9,846 nucleotides of DNA from Gammaproteobacteria bacterium. GTDB taxonomy: Bacteria; Pseudomonadota; Gammaproteobacteria; SZUA-229. Location: the NCBI GenBank assembly GCA_024278435.1, contig JAJRTD010000079.1:1-9846 (forward strand), read 5' to 3'. Positions 1-6,214 of the stretch are shown here, one piece after another; the stretch's first letter is position 1; each line of letters opens with the position of its first letter. The notes beneath the pieces are model-generated. The model did no database searches. It was given only the letters and a program-made list of their open reading frames with translations, and was not told where the DNA came from. The translations under genes were made by a program, and so were the position numbers.

Positions 1-312
1 ATCATGCCGATTGCCGTTGCCCATGGAGAAGGCCGGGCAGAATATAAATCGGCAGAACAGCGCGACCAGCTGCACACTGTTATGCGCTATGTCGACCATA
101 ATGCGCAGGCGACCGAAGCCTACCCGTTAAATCCGAACGGTTCACCAGACGGCCTGACCGGGTTCTGCAGTGACGATGGTCGGGCAACCATTATGATGCC
201 ACACCCTGAACGGGTATTCCGAACCGTGCAGCATTCATGGCACCCGGATGACTGGCAGGAGGATGCGCCGTGGATGAGGCTGTTCCGCAATGCGCGAAGC
301 TGGGTTGGTTAG
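1..312 (+). CDS. purL: Phosphoribosylformylglycinamidine synthase, C-terminal end (partial)
   Basis: This is the last 103 codons of PurL, which makes formylglycinamidine ribonucleotide from FGAR, ATP and glutamine in cytoplasmic purine synthesis. The window opens inside the gene, in frame from base 1. The visible part is the end of the glutamine amidotransferase domain: IPVAHGEG-like (here [11 protein letters not shown]), [11 protein letters not shown] and [10 protein letters not shown]. The His (202-204) and Glu (208-210) of the PHPE motif are the family's catalytic partners of the upstream Cys, which is outside the window. The ending [13 protein letters not shown] matches the normal gammaproteobacterial C-terminus, so the 3' end is intact. 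No terminator hairpin with a T-run follows. The next 280 bases hold a MITE-like repeat and the msrP leader. Confidence 0.97.
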   Translation: MMPIAVAHGEGRAEYKSAEQRDQLHTVMRYVDHNAQATEAYPLNPNGSPDGLTGFCSDDGRATIMMPHPERVFRTVQHSWHPDDWQEDAPWMRLFRNARSWVG

Positions 313-393
313 TAGGGTTTATAGGTTATAAGTTGTAGGTCAGTGGCAGTTGTTTAACATCTCTCGACAATTGCTTCTGCATTGCCTGATAGC

Positions 394-520
394 GACTCTG
401 ACTAATTGTCATTCTGAGCGAAGCCGAAGAATCTTGTACACCGTAACTATTCGATTATGCAGTGGCAATAGACCCTTTGGCTTCGATCCGGACGACAAAA
501 CACTAATTAATCAGAGACTC
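394..520. repeat. MITE-like repeat, copy 1
   Basis: This element of about 121-127 bp has imperfect terminal inverted repeats: GACTCTGACTAATT on the left and TTAATCAGAGACTC on the right. Inside it carries the family signatures CATTCTGAGCGAAG, GAAGAATCTT, CCGTAA and TGCAGTGG, shared with the copies near 1661, 2017 and 6871. It is the most diverged long copy, and its right subterminal arm (TTCGATCCGGACGAC) is degraded. It encodes nothing convincing and lies between purL and msrP, leaving only about 75 bp for an msrP promoter downstream of it. Confidence 0.75.
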
Positions 521-555
521 CATGGTCTTGTGGCGAATGACGAACAACGAGCAAC

Positions 556-579
556 TTTTCTGAACTATCGCTCAGAAAA
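556..579. promoter_or_regulatory. Inverted repeat in the msrP leader
   Basis: TTTTCTGA (556-563) and TCAGAAAA (572-579) form a perfect 8-bp inverted repeat around an 8-nt spacer. It ends 15 nt before the msrP ATG. It could be an operator or an mRNA hairpin affecting translation, since msrP has no clear Shine-Dalgarno sequence here. The role is inferred from position only, and the repeat is AT-rich enough to occur by chance. Confidence 0.35.
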
Positions 580-594
580 TCAATCACAGCCTGC

Positions 595-1560
595 ATGTCC
601 ATTATTATTAAAAAGTCATCGGATATTAATTCCTCTGAAATAACACCGAAATCGGTCTACCTGGATCGTCGGCGCTTTATGCAACAGAGCCTGGCAGGCA
701 GTTTATTGTTCAGTGCCAGCACTTTATTACCGGCATGGGCAAAGTCCCCGGATACGCCGCACTGGCCGGACTTGCCAAAAAACCCCTTGAGCGCAAGTGA
801 TCCCCCCAACAGTTTTGAAGATATAACCACTTACAATAATTTCTACGAATTCGGCACTGGCAAAAAAGACCCGCACAAAAACGCCACGGCATTTAACCCG
901 CGGCCGTGGACCATTACGGTGGAAGGTGAGTGCAATAAACCCGGTGTTTTTGACCTGGACGATTTTATCAAACCGGCGACTCTGGAAGAGCGTATCTACC
1001 GCCTGCGTTGCGTTGAAGGCTGGTCAATGGTCATTCCCTGGGTCGGTTTTTCACTGGCCGACATGCTTAAGGGCTTTGAACCCAATTCAAAAGCAAAATA
1101 TGTTGAATTCACCACCTTGCTGGACAAGTCGCGCATGCCGGGGCAGCAGCGCCGGGTATTACACTGGCCCTATGTTGAAGGACTACGCATTGACGAAGCC
1201 ATGAATGAGCTGCCGATAATGGCCGTGGGCTTGTACGGTGAACTGCTGCCCAATCAGAACGGGGCGCCGATCCGCCTGGTAGTGCCGTGGAAGTATGGTT
1301 TCAAGAGCATCAAGTCCATTGTGAAAATCCGTTTTACCGAAACCATGCCGGAAACCACCTGGAACAAAACAGCACCGAATGAATACGGTTTTTATTCAAA
1401 TGTTAACCCCGAGGTAGACCATCCACGCTGGAGCCAGAAAAAAGAGCGCGTCATTGGCCGTGCGTTCTGGGAAGGTAAACGCGAGACACAGATGTTTAAT
1501 GGTTACGGCGAACAGGTGGCGCATCTTTACAGGGGGATGGATTTAAGGAAAAACTTTTAG
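595..1560 (+). CDS. msrP: Protein-methionine-sulfoxide reductase catalytic subunit MsrP (YedY)
   Basis: This periplasmic molybdenum-cofactor enzyme reduces methionine sulfoxide in envelope proteins, taking electrons from the membrane haem protein MsrQ. The 321-residue length suits the family (E. coli 334). A twin-arginine signal is clear: DRRRFMQ at residues 24-30, a hydrophobic stretch at about 32-47 and probable cleavage after AWA49. The family landmarks YNNFYEFG (80-87), [16 protein letters not shown] (131-146), [23 protein letters not shown] and [13 protein letters not shown] are all present. Cys139 in the RCVE motif is the expected molybdenum ligand. The C-terminus [11 protein letters not shown] is complete. 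The ATG at 595 is chosen because the stretch [15 protein letters not shown] before the Tat motif is typical of the family, although no good ribosome-binding site precedes it. msrQ, normally adjacent, starts 657 bp downstream. Confidence 0.97.
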   Translation: MSIIIKKSSDINSSEITPKSVYLDRRRFMQQSLAGSLLFSASTLLPAWAKSPDTPHWPDLPKNPLSASDPPNSFEDITTYNNFYEFGTGKKDPHKNATAFNPRPWTITVEGECNKPGVFDLDDFIKPATLEERIYRLRCVEGWSMVIPWVGFSLADMLKGFEPNSKAKYVEFTTLLDKSRMPGQQRRVLHWPYVEGLRIDEAMNELPIMAVGLYGELLPNQNGAPIRLVVPWKYGFKSIKSIVKIRFTETMPETTWNKTAPNEYGFYSNVNPEVDHPRWSQKKERVIGRAFWEGKRETQMFNGYGEQVAHLYRGMDLRKNF

Positions 1561-1660
1561 TCCGCGAAGAATGCTAAAGAATGCGAAGGAGGCTTATTGT
1601 TTTTGTAGGCCTGCATAAGGAATGTTGCAGGCATTATCGCAAAAAGCGCCGGCAACGCTA

Positions 1661-1792
1661 AGGATACTCTGAATAAGTGTCATTCAGAGCGCAGCGAAGA
1701 ATCTTTTTCTCCGTAAGTAATTGATTGCTCAGTGGCTCAAGATCCTTCGACTGCGCTCAGGATGACAGATAAGGACTTATTCAGAGTAACCC
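1661..1792. repeat. MITE-like repeat, copy 2 (best terminal repeats)
   Basis: The element has a perfect 13-bp terminal inverted repeat, TACTCTGAATAAG (1665-1677) and CTTATTCAGAGTA (1776-1788), with weaker matching for about 4 bp outside. The subterminal arms also pair: GTCATTCAGAGCGCAGCGAA on the left against TTCGACTGCGCTCAGGATGAC-type sequence on the right. A transcript would therefore fold into one long hairpin capped by TTTTTCTCCGTAAG...CAGTGG. The core is about 120 bp with no open frame of note, so any movement would need a transposase supplied elsewhere. It lies inside an older inverted repeat. Confidence 0.85.
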
Positions 1793-1917
1793 TAACGCTT
1801 ATGCCAGCCTACAAAAATGCCCTGGATAATTTATTGACACAAAGGTGCCAGGGTATGTTCTCGTCGTGTGAATAAATTATTCAGCATATCCATATGCTTC
1901 ACCCCTACGGGGCTGAC

Positions 1918-1968
1918 GTGAAAAACTTTTCCAGAAAGTTTTTTCACACCTGCAAAAAACAGGTTTTT
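1918..1968. terminator. Hairpin pair with short T-run downstream of msrP (weak terminator candidate)
   Basis: The first stem pairs GTGAAAAACTTTT (from 1918) with AAAGTTTTTTCAC (1935-1947), with one bulge. It is followed directly by ACCTG (1948-1952) and CAGGT (1960-1964), then TTTT. The second stem is only 5 bp with a 7-nt loop, so it is weak as an intrinsic terminator. It lies about 360-400 bp after the msrP stop codon within the repeat block, so it may simply be part of a repeat. If active, it would uncouple msrP from msrQ. Confidence 0.3.
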
Positions 1969-2016
1969 ATTCGCGTTTTTTCGTTATTCGCGGACTGATG
2001 TTTTTTTAATTGTTAA

Positions 2017-2192
2017 GGAACCTCTGATCAGTGTCATTCAGAGCGCCAGCGATATGTACAGGATGTACGGTAGGGGTAATGCATGGAGTAATTACCGAAG
2101 AATCTTTTGCTCCGTAAGCTGCTGATGGTGCAGTGGCCTAAGATTTCTCGACTGCGCTCGAGATGACAAATACTGAATTAATCAGAACACCC
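2017..2192. repeat. MITE-like repeat, copy 3, carrying an internal insertion
   Basis: The ends are GGAACCTCTGATCAG on the left and GAATTAATCAGAACACCC on the right. Family signatures are GTCATTCAGAGCGC, GAAGAATCTTTTGCTCCGTAAG, TGATGGTGCAGTGG and CTCGACTGCGCTCGAGATGAC. It is longer than its relatives because 46 bp at 2053-2098 interrupt the left arm; without them it would match copy 2 in length. It ends 25 bp before the msrQ start codon, so msrQ must be transcribed from inside this element, from the short gap after it, or by read-through from upstream. Confidence 0.8.
2053..2098. repeat. 46-bp insertion within MITE-like copy 3
   Basis: Relative to copy 2, the sequence AGCGA|AGAATC is split by 46 bp flanked by CGA on both sides. 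The insert has two small hairpins: GTAC-AGGAT-GTAC (2056-2068) and GGTAAT (2075-2080) with ATTACC (2091-2096) around a 10-nt loop. The shape suggests a second, smaller hairpin repeat inserted or expanded inside the first. The CGA flank could be a short target duplication or coincidence. Confidence 0.6.
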
Positions 2193-2217
2193 TTGTTATT
2201 TACTTGCGGAATGATCA

Positions 2218-2850
2218 TTGAAAACCCTTTCTAACAATCAGCTGGCTTATATTATAAAACCCGCCGTTTTTATATTGTGCCTGCTGCCGTTTGGATTTCT
2301 GGTACAGGGCGCAATCAGCGATGAGCTGGGCACCAACCCGGTTGAAACCCTGACCCATGAAACCGGCCTGTGGGCACTGCGTTTTTTATTGATTACCCTG
2401 TGTGTAACGCCGGCCAGGCGCCTGCTAAAATGGCACAGGCTGATAAAACTGCGGCGTATGCTGGGCCTGTTTGCCTTTTTCTACGCGGTTATGCATTTCA
2501 CCACCTATATCTGGCTGGACCAGTTTTTTGACTGGCAGGAAATACTGATTGATATCCCCAGGCGGCCGTTTATTACCATCGGTTTTATTGCCTTTGTTTT
2601 ATTGCTGCCGCTGGCCATTACTTCGACTTCGGCAATACAGCGATGCCTGAAAAAGAAATGGCTGACTCTGCACAAGCTGGTTTATATCATTCCTGTCCTG
2701 GTTATTGTCCATTTTATCTGGTCATTAAAGGCCGACTATTCCGAGCCGTTATTATATGCCGCGGTTTTTTCTTTAATCATGCTGCCACGTTTTTATTATT
2801 CCTATGGCATAAAAAAACCCCGGCTTAAACAGCCGGGGCTTCATTCATAG
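2218..2850 (+). CDS. msrQ: Haem-binding membrane subunit MsrQ (YedZ)
   Basis: This integral inner-membrane b-type cytochrome passes electrons from the respiratory chain or flavins to MsrP. The 210 residues match the family length (E. coli 211). Family motifs are GTNPVETLTHETG (38-50), RRMLGLFAFFYAVMH (79-93) and LHKLVYIIPVLVIVHFIWS (151-169). His93, His152 and His165 are the expected conserved haem-region histidines. About six hydrophobic segments are visible. The start is TTG at 2218: an in-frame TGA lies at 2212-2214, no upstream start exists, and the N-terminus aligns from this codon. A weak GCGGA sits 7 nt upstream. The final codons, encoding PRLKQPGLHS, contain a strong hairpin that appears to be the soxB terminator on the other strand. 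Its usual partner msrP lies unusually far upstream. Confidence 0.94.
   Translation: MKTLSNNQLAYIIKPAVFILCLLPFGFLVQGAISDELGTNPVETLTHETGLWALRFLLITLCVTPARRLLKWHRLIKLRRMLGLFAFFYAVMHFTTYIWLDQFFDWQEILIDIPRRPFITIGFIAFVLLLPLAITSTSAIQRCLKKKWLTLHKLVYIIPVLVIVHFIWSLKADYSEPLLYAAVFSLIMLPRFYYSYGIKKPRLKQPGLHS
2811..2838 (-). terminator. Intrinsic terminator of soxB, embedded in msrQ coding sequence
   Basis: CCCCGGCT (2818-2825) and AGCCGGGG (2831-2838) form a perfect 8-bp GC-rich stem with a 5-nt loop. On the minus strand the stem is followed by seven T residues (complement of A2811-2817), the classic form of a rho-independent terminator. It lies 42 nt beyond the soxB stop codon. On the plus strand there is no T-run after the stem, so it is polarised to stop soxB transcription. 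Confidence 0.85.
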
Positions 2851-2879
2851 CGGCCTGCCAGCCGCGTATGACATTTGCG

Positions 2880-4817
2880 CTATGCTATTTCACCGGGGTA
2901 ATCGGCGATACCCGGGTTGTTGGCAACACCAACCAGTTTCGGATGATTGATCTTGGGAAGTTTCAGCACATTATCCTTGCCCTTGTTTTTCAGAATGTAG
3001 TCACGGACAACATCCCACATTAAACGGCCATCCGGAGTGCGGTTCACCTGCGCCCAGCCGGCAACCTTGTAGGTCTGGTCGGCTTCGATCAGGTGGCCGT
3101 TATCCAGACGGGCATCGGTAATACGTTCGTAAAGCTTGGCAGAAGGATCAATCGTGTAATCAAGACCACCGACACGTACCATATCACCACCGGACTGCAG
3201 ATAAGGATCCGGATCAAACAGGTTATCGGCAACCTGTTCCAGGATGTTTAGCAGGTCATGACCGGTCATCTCGGTGACATAGGTTTCACCGTAAGTCATG
3301 GAACACTGGGTCATCACGTCTTCCATGGTAATCCAGTCACCCTTCAGTGTGGTTGTGCCCCAGCGCACGCCGGCTGACAGCGACACGTCCGCATTGTATT
3401 CTTCACGCAGGGCATTACACAATACCTGGTCCCAGGTACCCATAAAGTTGCCGCGACGATAGAGCAGACGGTCAGCAATGGCCAGTTTTTCATCAAGGAT
3501 CTCGGCAAAGGTCTTGCCCAGACGGTCCTTGCTGTAGAACATTTCTTTTACCCGGCTTTCGACAATGTTCTTGTCATATACCGTCTGGCGCATCTGGTCG
3601 ATATAGGCCTGCATTTCCTTGTCGGCAGGCAGGGCATCGGCAATAACCGGCATCATGTTGTATTCCATGCTCTTGATTTTTCCGTCCTGAATATCAAAAT
3701 CCATTACCCCGAGGAACTTGCCGTTGGAACCGGCATTGGTTACCCAGCATTCATGGCCTTCAACATTTTTAACCTTGATAGGCTCCGGCACACCGTCATG
3801 GGTATGGCCGCCGAATACCGCGTTCAGGCCCGGCACCCGTTCTGCCATCTTGATGTCCACGTCCATGCCATTGTGTGACAGCAGTACGATTGCATCCGGT
3901 TTTTCCTCTTCACGAATCTGTTCCACCAGTTCAATCATGTCATCTTCGCGCAGACCGAAGGACCAGTCAGGGAAGAACTCCGGCGGGTTGGCATTACCGG
4001 TACGCGGGAATGCCTGGCCGACGATACAGATTCTGGCGCCGTTAATCTCTTTAATCACATAAGGCTGGAAGGCGTAACCAACGTCTTCGTCATACAGGCC
4101 GCGACCGTTATTGGCATCGACCAGGGCGGTATATTTGTCATCCATCAATGAATCTTCCTTGACCCGGACGTTCTGACCGATGAAATCACCCTTGAACAGG
4201 GCTACATTATTCAGCACTTCACTTTCTTTATAGGTGAATTCCCAGTGGCCAACCATGACATCAATACCGAGGATATTCGATGCTTCAACCATGTCTACAC
4301 CGCGTGTCCACAGTGATGTTCCTGAACCCTGCCACAGGTCACCGCCATCCAGGGTCACCGTGTTCTGGCGGCCACCGGCCTGTTTGCGCAGGCGATCCAT
4401 CAGGGTTTTCATCTGCGGGAAGCCGCCGGTTCTGCCGTATTTGGCGGCTGCATTTTCAAAATCGAGGTAGGTATAGGCGTATGACTCCGGTGTATCCGGC
4501 TTCAGGTTCATGGCCTGCAGTAATTTGTTACCAACCAGGTGAGGCGGGCGGCCAAAGGCTTTTCCGACGCCGAGGTTAACGTTTGGCTCTCTGAAATAAA
4601 CCGGCAGCAACTGACCGTGGTAGTCCGTTGTATGTAAAATGCGGACATTACCCTTCAATGGCAGGTCATAAAAATCACTGGAGATTTTTACTTCCTGCGC
4701 GGGTGTTACGGTTTTGGACGGGGCTTTGTCGCTGCAGGCAGACAGCACAGCTGCACTGCTTGCAGTCGCGCTTAAACCCATCAGCTTCAAAAAGGTTCGA
4801 CGATCAATCGTAGGCAT
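2880..4817 (-). CDS. soxB: Thiosulfohydrolase SoxB (dimanganese, Tat-exported)
   Basis: SoxB hydrolyses the sulfonate from the SoxY carrier cysteine in periplasmic thiosulfate oxidation, releasing sulfate. The 645 residues contain the calcineurin-like metallophosphatase fold and 5'-nucleotidase C-terminal domain of the family. Predicted metal ligands are D65 and H67 (TTDYHGQ), D160 (GGDLWQGSGTS), H191 (GHWEF), H315 (LSHNGMD) and H338/H340 (GGHTHD). SoxB-specific stretches include LLPVYFREPNVNLGVG (70-85), GTSLWTRGVDMVEASN and GGDMVRVGGLDY (543-554). The N-terminus has a Tat motif (DRRTFLKLMG, 5-14) and then LSAC with Cys28, a fair lipobox, so the protein may be membrane-anchored. GAGGAGT (complement of 4822-4828) lies 4 nt before the ATG. 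No soxXYZA or soxCD is present nearby. A terminator follows in msrQ. Confidence 0.96.
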   Translation of the reverse strand: MPTIDRRTFLKLMGLSATASSAAVLSACSDKAPSKTVTPAQEVKISSDFYDLPLKGNVRILHTTDYHGQLLPVYFREPNVNLGVGKAFGRPPHLVGNKLLQAMNLKPDTPESYAYTYLDFENAAAKYGRTGGFPQMKTLMDRLRKQAGGRQNTVTLDGGDLWQGSGTSLWTRGVDMVEASNILGIDVMVGHWEFTYKESEVLNNVALFKGDFIGQNVRVKEDSLMDDKYTALVDANNGRGLYDEDVGYAFQPYVIKEINGARICIVGQAFPRTGNANPPEFFPDWSFGLREDDMIELVEQIREEEKPDAIVLLSHNGMDVDIKMAERVPGLNAVFGGHTHDGVPEPIKVKNVEGHECWVTNAGSNGKFLGVMDFDIQDGKIKSMEYNMMPVIADALPADKEMQAYIDQMRQTVYDKNIVESRVKEMFYSKDRLGKTFAEILDEKLAIADRLLYRRGNFMGTWDQVLCNALREEYNADVSLSAGVRWGTTTLKGDWITMEDVMTQCSMTYGETYVTEMTGHDLLNILEQVADNLFDPDPYLQSGGDMVRVGGLDYTIDPSAKLYERITDARLDNGHLIEADQTYKVAGWAQVNRTPDGRLMWDVVRDYILKNKGKDNVLKLPKINHPKLVGVANNPGIADYPGEIA

Positions 4818-4855
4818 GGAAACTCCTCACATCTAAATAGTATTTATTTTTATAA

Positions 4856-4925
4856 CAGGGAACATCTGAACAAGTTATAGCGTGTCTCTGCGCGGCTTAC
4901 AATTGACCTGTTCAGAGGTTCCCTG
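4856..4925. repeat. Short 70-bp inverted-repeat element in the soxB upstream region
   Basis: CAGGGAACATCTGAACA (4856-4872) and TGTTCAGAGGTTCCCTG (4909-4925) are inverted repeats matching at 16 of 17 positions, with further partial pairing inward. The ends resemble those of the longer MITE-like copies (GGAACCTCTGAT), but the interior lacks the CATTCAGAGCG...GATGACA arms. It may be a deletion derivative or a separate short family. It lies 39 bp upstream of the soxB start codon and so may contribute to, or displace, the soxB promoter. Confidence 0.7.
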
Positions 4926-4996
4926 ACTTTGGTGACCGTAGATAATAACGTAATTACCGCTAAAAGGTTAGATTCGGCCACCAATAACAGACGATT

Positions 4997-5015
4997 TTTA
5001 ATGATAATTATTCAA
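4997..5015. promoter_or_regulatory. Candidate Fur-type box upstream of the HupE/UreJ-like gene
   Basis: The core AATGATAATTATT matches the 19-bp Fur consensus GATAATGATAATCATTATC at 13 of 19 positions, with an unbroken run of 10 in the centre. It lies 47 bp before the ATG of the divergent membrane-protein gene and about 180 bp from soxB. The region is AT-rich, so a chance match is quite possible. If real, it would point to metal-responsive control. Confidence 0.3.
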
Positions 5016-5062
5016 AAAACTGTATTAAATCCTTCTATTTTGTGTAATATCCGCCTCCTGTT

Positions 5063-6214
5063 ATGAATAGAGTTCTCTTTTTCCTGTTACTCAGCTTTTT
5101 TCACTGTGCGACACTGTTTGCAGATGTGGTCAAACCGGCACTGGTCGAAATCAATGTAAATACCGATGGCAGCATTAGTATCGAGGTTCGCGCCAGTATT
5201 GAGGCTCTGCTGACCGGTATCAATGCGCAATACAAGAATACCAAAGATGCGCCCAATGCAGATGAGTATGACGAATTCCGCAAAATGCCCTCTGCTGAGC
5301 TAAAACAGGCATTTACCAGTTTCCAGCAGCAGTTTCTGCAGTCTGTTTTTATTAAAACCGGTCAACAGCAGCTGCCACTGTATATCGAGTCCGTAACCAT
5401 CCCGCCGACCGGTTATACCAAGGTGCCACGCATCAGCATTATCGAGCTGACGACAAAACTGCCGCCGTCAGCAACAGCGATACAGTGGTATTACCCGGAA
5501 AAATTCGGTGATAACGCGGTTCGGGTGAGACAGATAGACGAAGCGAACCAGCACTGGCACTGGTCACAATGGCAGTGGCTACGTAACGATGATGTCAGTC
5601 AGCCGTTTTCACTGACCGAAATCGTTGCCCGGCAGTCGGTATTAGATGTTATCGGTTCCTATATCGTTATTGGTTTTGAGCATATCGCGCCGCGGGGGCT
5701 GGACCACATACTGTTTATTCTGGGCCTGTTTCTGCTGTCCACTCACTGGCGGCCGTTGCTGTTCCAGGTCACCATGTTCACTGTGGCGCACACCATCACC
5801 CTCGGCCTGGCCATGAACAGCATTATTGAGTTGCCGGCAACCGTGGTTGAACCGCTGATCGCGCTGTCAATAGCCTATGTCGGTGTGGAGAATGTTTTTT
5901 CCAGGAAGTTGCATAAAAGCCGGCTGGTGCTGGTCTTCCTGTTCGGCTTACTGCACGGCCTGGGATTTGCCAGTGTTCTATCCGACTTCGGCATGCCCAA
6001 GGATGATTTTGCCGTCGCCCTGATCAGTTTTAATGTTGGCGTGGAACTTGGCCAGCTTGCGGTTATCTCAATTGCGTTTGTAGCATTAAGGTTCTGGTTT
6101 AAAAATCCTGATTTTTACCGCAAAATTGTGGTTGTGCCAGGTTCGGTTTTTATTTCCATTATCGGTTTATACTGGTTCATGGAAAGGCTGGAACTGTTTT
6201 CGTTTATTCAATGA
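5063..6214 (+). CDS. HupE/UreJ-type integral membrane protein
   Basis: The 383-residue protein has a Sec-type signal peptide (MNRVLFFLLLSFFHCATLFA, cleavage near A20), a soluble extracytoplasmic region at about 21-190 and a C-terminal membrane domain of about six to seven helices (195-375). The membrane domain has the histidine/acidic motifs of the HupE/UreJ_2 family: FEHIAPRGLDHILFILGLFLL (H207, D214, H215), FTVAHTITLG (H243), VEPLIALSIAYVGVEN (E263, E276), FGLLHGLGFAS (H298) and FNVGVELGQL. HupE/UreJ proteins are linked to nickel or other metal handling, but this two-domain form has no assigned substrate that I know of. It is divergent from soxB. Its stop codon overlaps the next gene's start (ATGA), suggesting translational coupling. 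TGTGTAATAT at 5041-5050 could be an extended -10, which would leave a very short leader. No Shine-Dalgarno sequence is evident. Confidence 0.85.
   Translation: MNRVLFFLLLSFFHCATLFADVVKPALVEINVNTDGSISIEVRASIEALLTGINAQYKNTKDAPNADEYDEFRKMPSAELKQAFTSFQQQFLQSVFIKTGQQQLPLYIESVTIPPTGYTKVPRISIIELTTKLPPSATAIQWYYPEKFGDNAVRVRQIDEANQHWHWSQWQWLRNDDVSQPFSLTEIVARQSVLDVIGSYIVIGFEHIAPRGLDHILFILGLFLLSTHWRPLLFQVTMFTVAHTITLGLAMNSIIELPATVVEPLIALSIAYVGVENVFSRKLHKSRLVLVFLFGLLHGLGFASVLSDFGMPKDDFAVALISFNVGVELGQLAVISIAFVALRFWFKNPDFYRKIVVVPGSVFISIIGLYWFMERLELFSFIQ

Larger units (their letters stand above)
1559..1996. repeat. Nested inverted-repeat block between msrP and msrQ
   Basis: This non-coding stretch is built of repeats inside repeats. 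The outermost pair is a perfect 10-mer: AGTCCGCGAA (1559-1568, sharing two bases with the msrP stop codon) and TTCGCGGACT (1987-1996). Inside lies an imperfect pair, TTTTGTAGGCCTGCATAAG (about 1601-1619) against CTTATGCCAGCCTACAAAA (about 1798-1816). That pair encloses MITE-like copy 2. Further along are the inverted pair ATAATTTATTGACACA (1826-1841) and CGTGTGAATAAATTAT (1865-1880), the palindrome GCATATCCATATGC (1884-1897), CCCC-TAC-GGGG (1902-1912) and two direct TATTCGCG copies (1968-1975, 1985-1992). I see no coding sequence. It looks like stepwise insertion of small repeats. Confidence 0.65.

Noticed and set aside
350..643. A 97-codon open frame between purL and msrP
   Set aside because: It runs straight through MITE-like copy 1 and into msrP in another frame, lacks a ribosome-binding site, and its translation resembles no family.
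3718..4813. Plus-strand open frames opposite soxB
   Set aside because: They are shadow frames of a strongly coding gene and show no recognisable protein features.
4941..4958. A second Fur-like site, GATAATAACGTAATTACC
   Set aside because: The match is broken in the centre and is no better than expected in AT-rich sequence.
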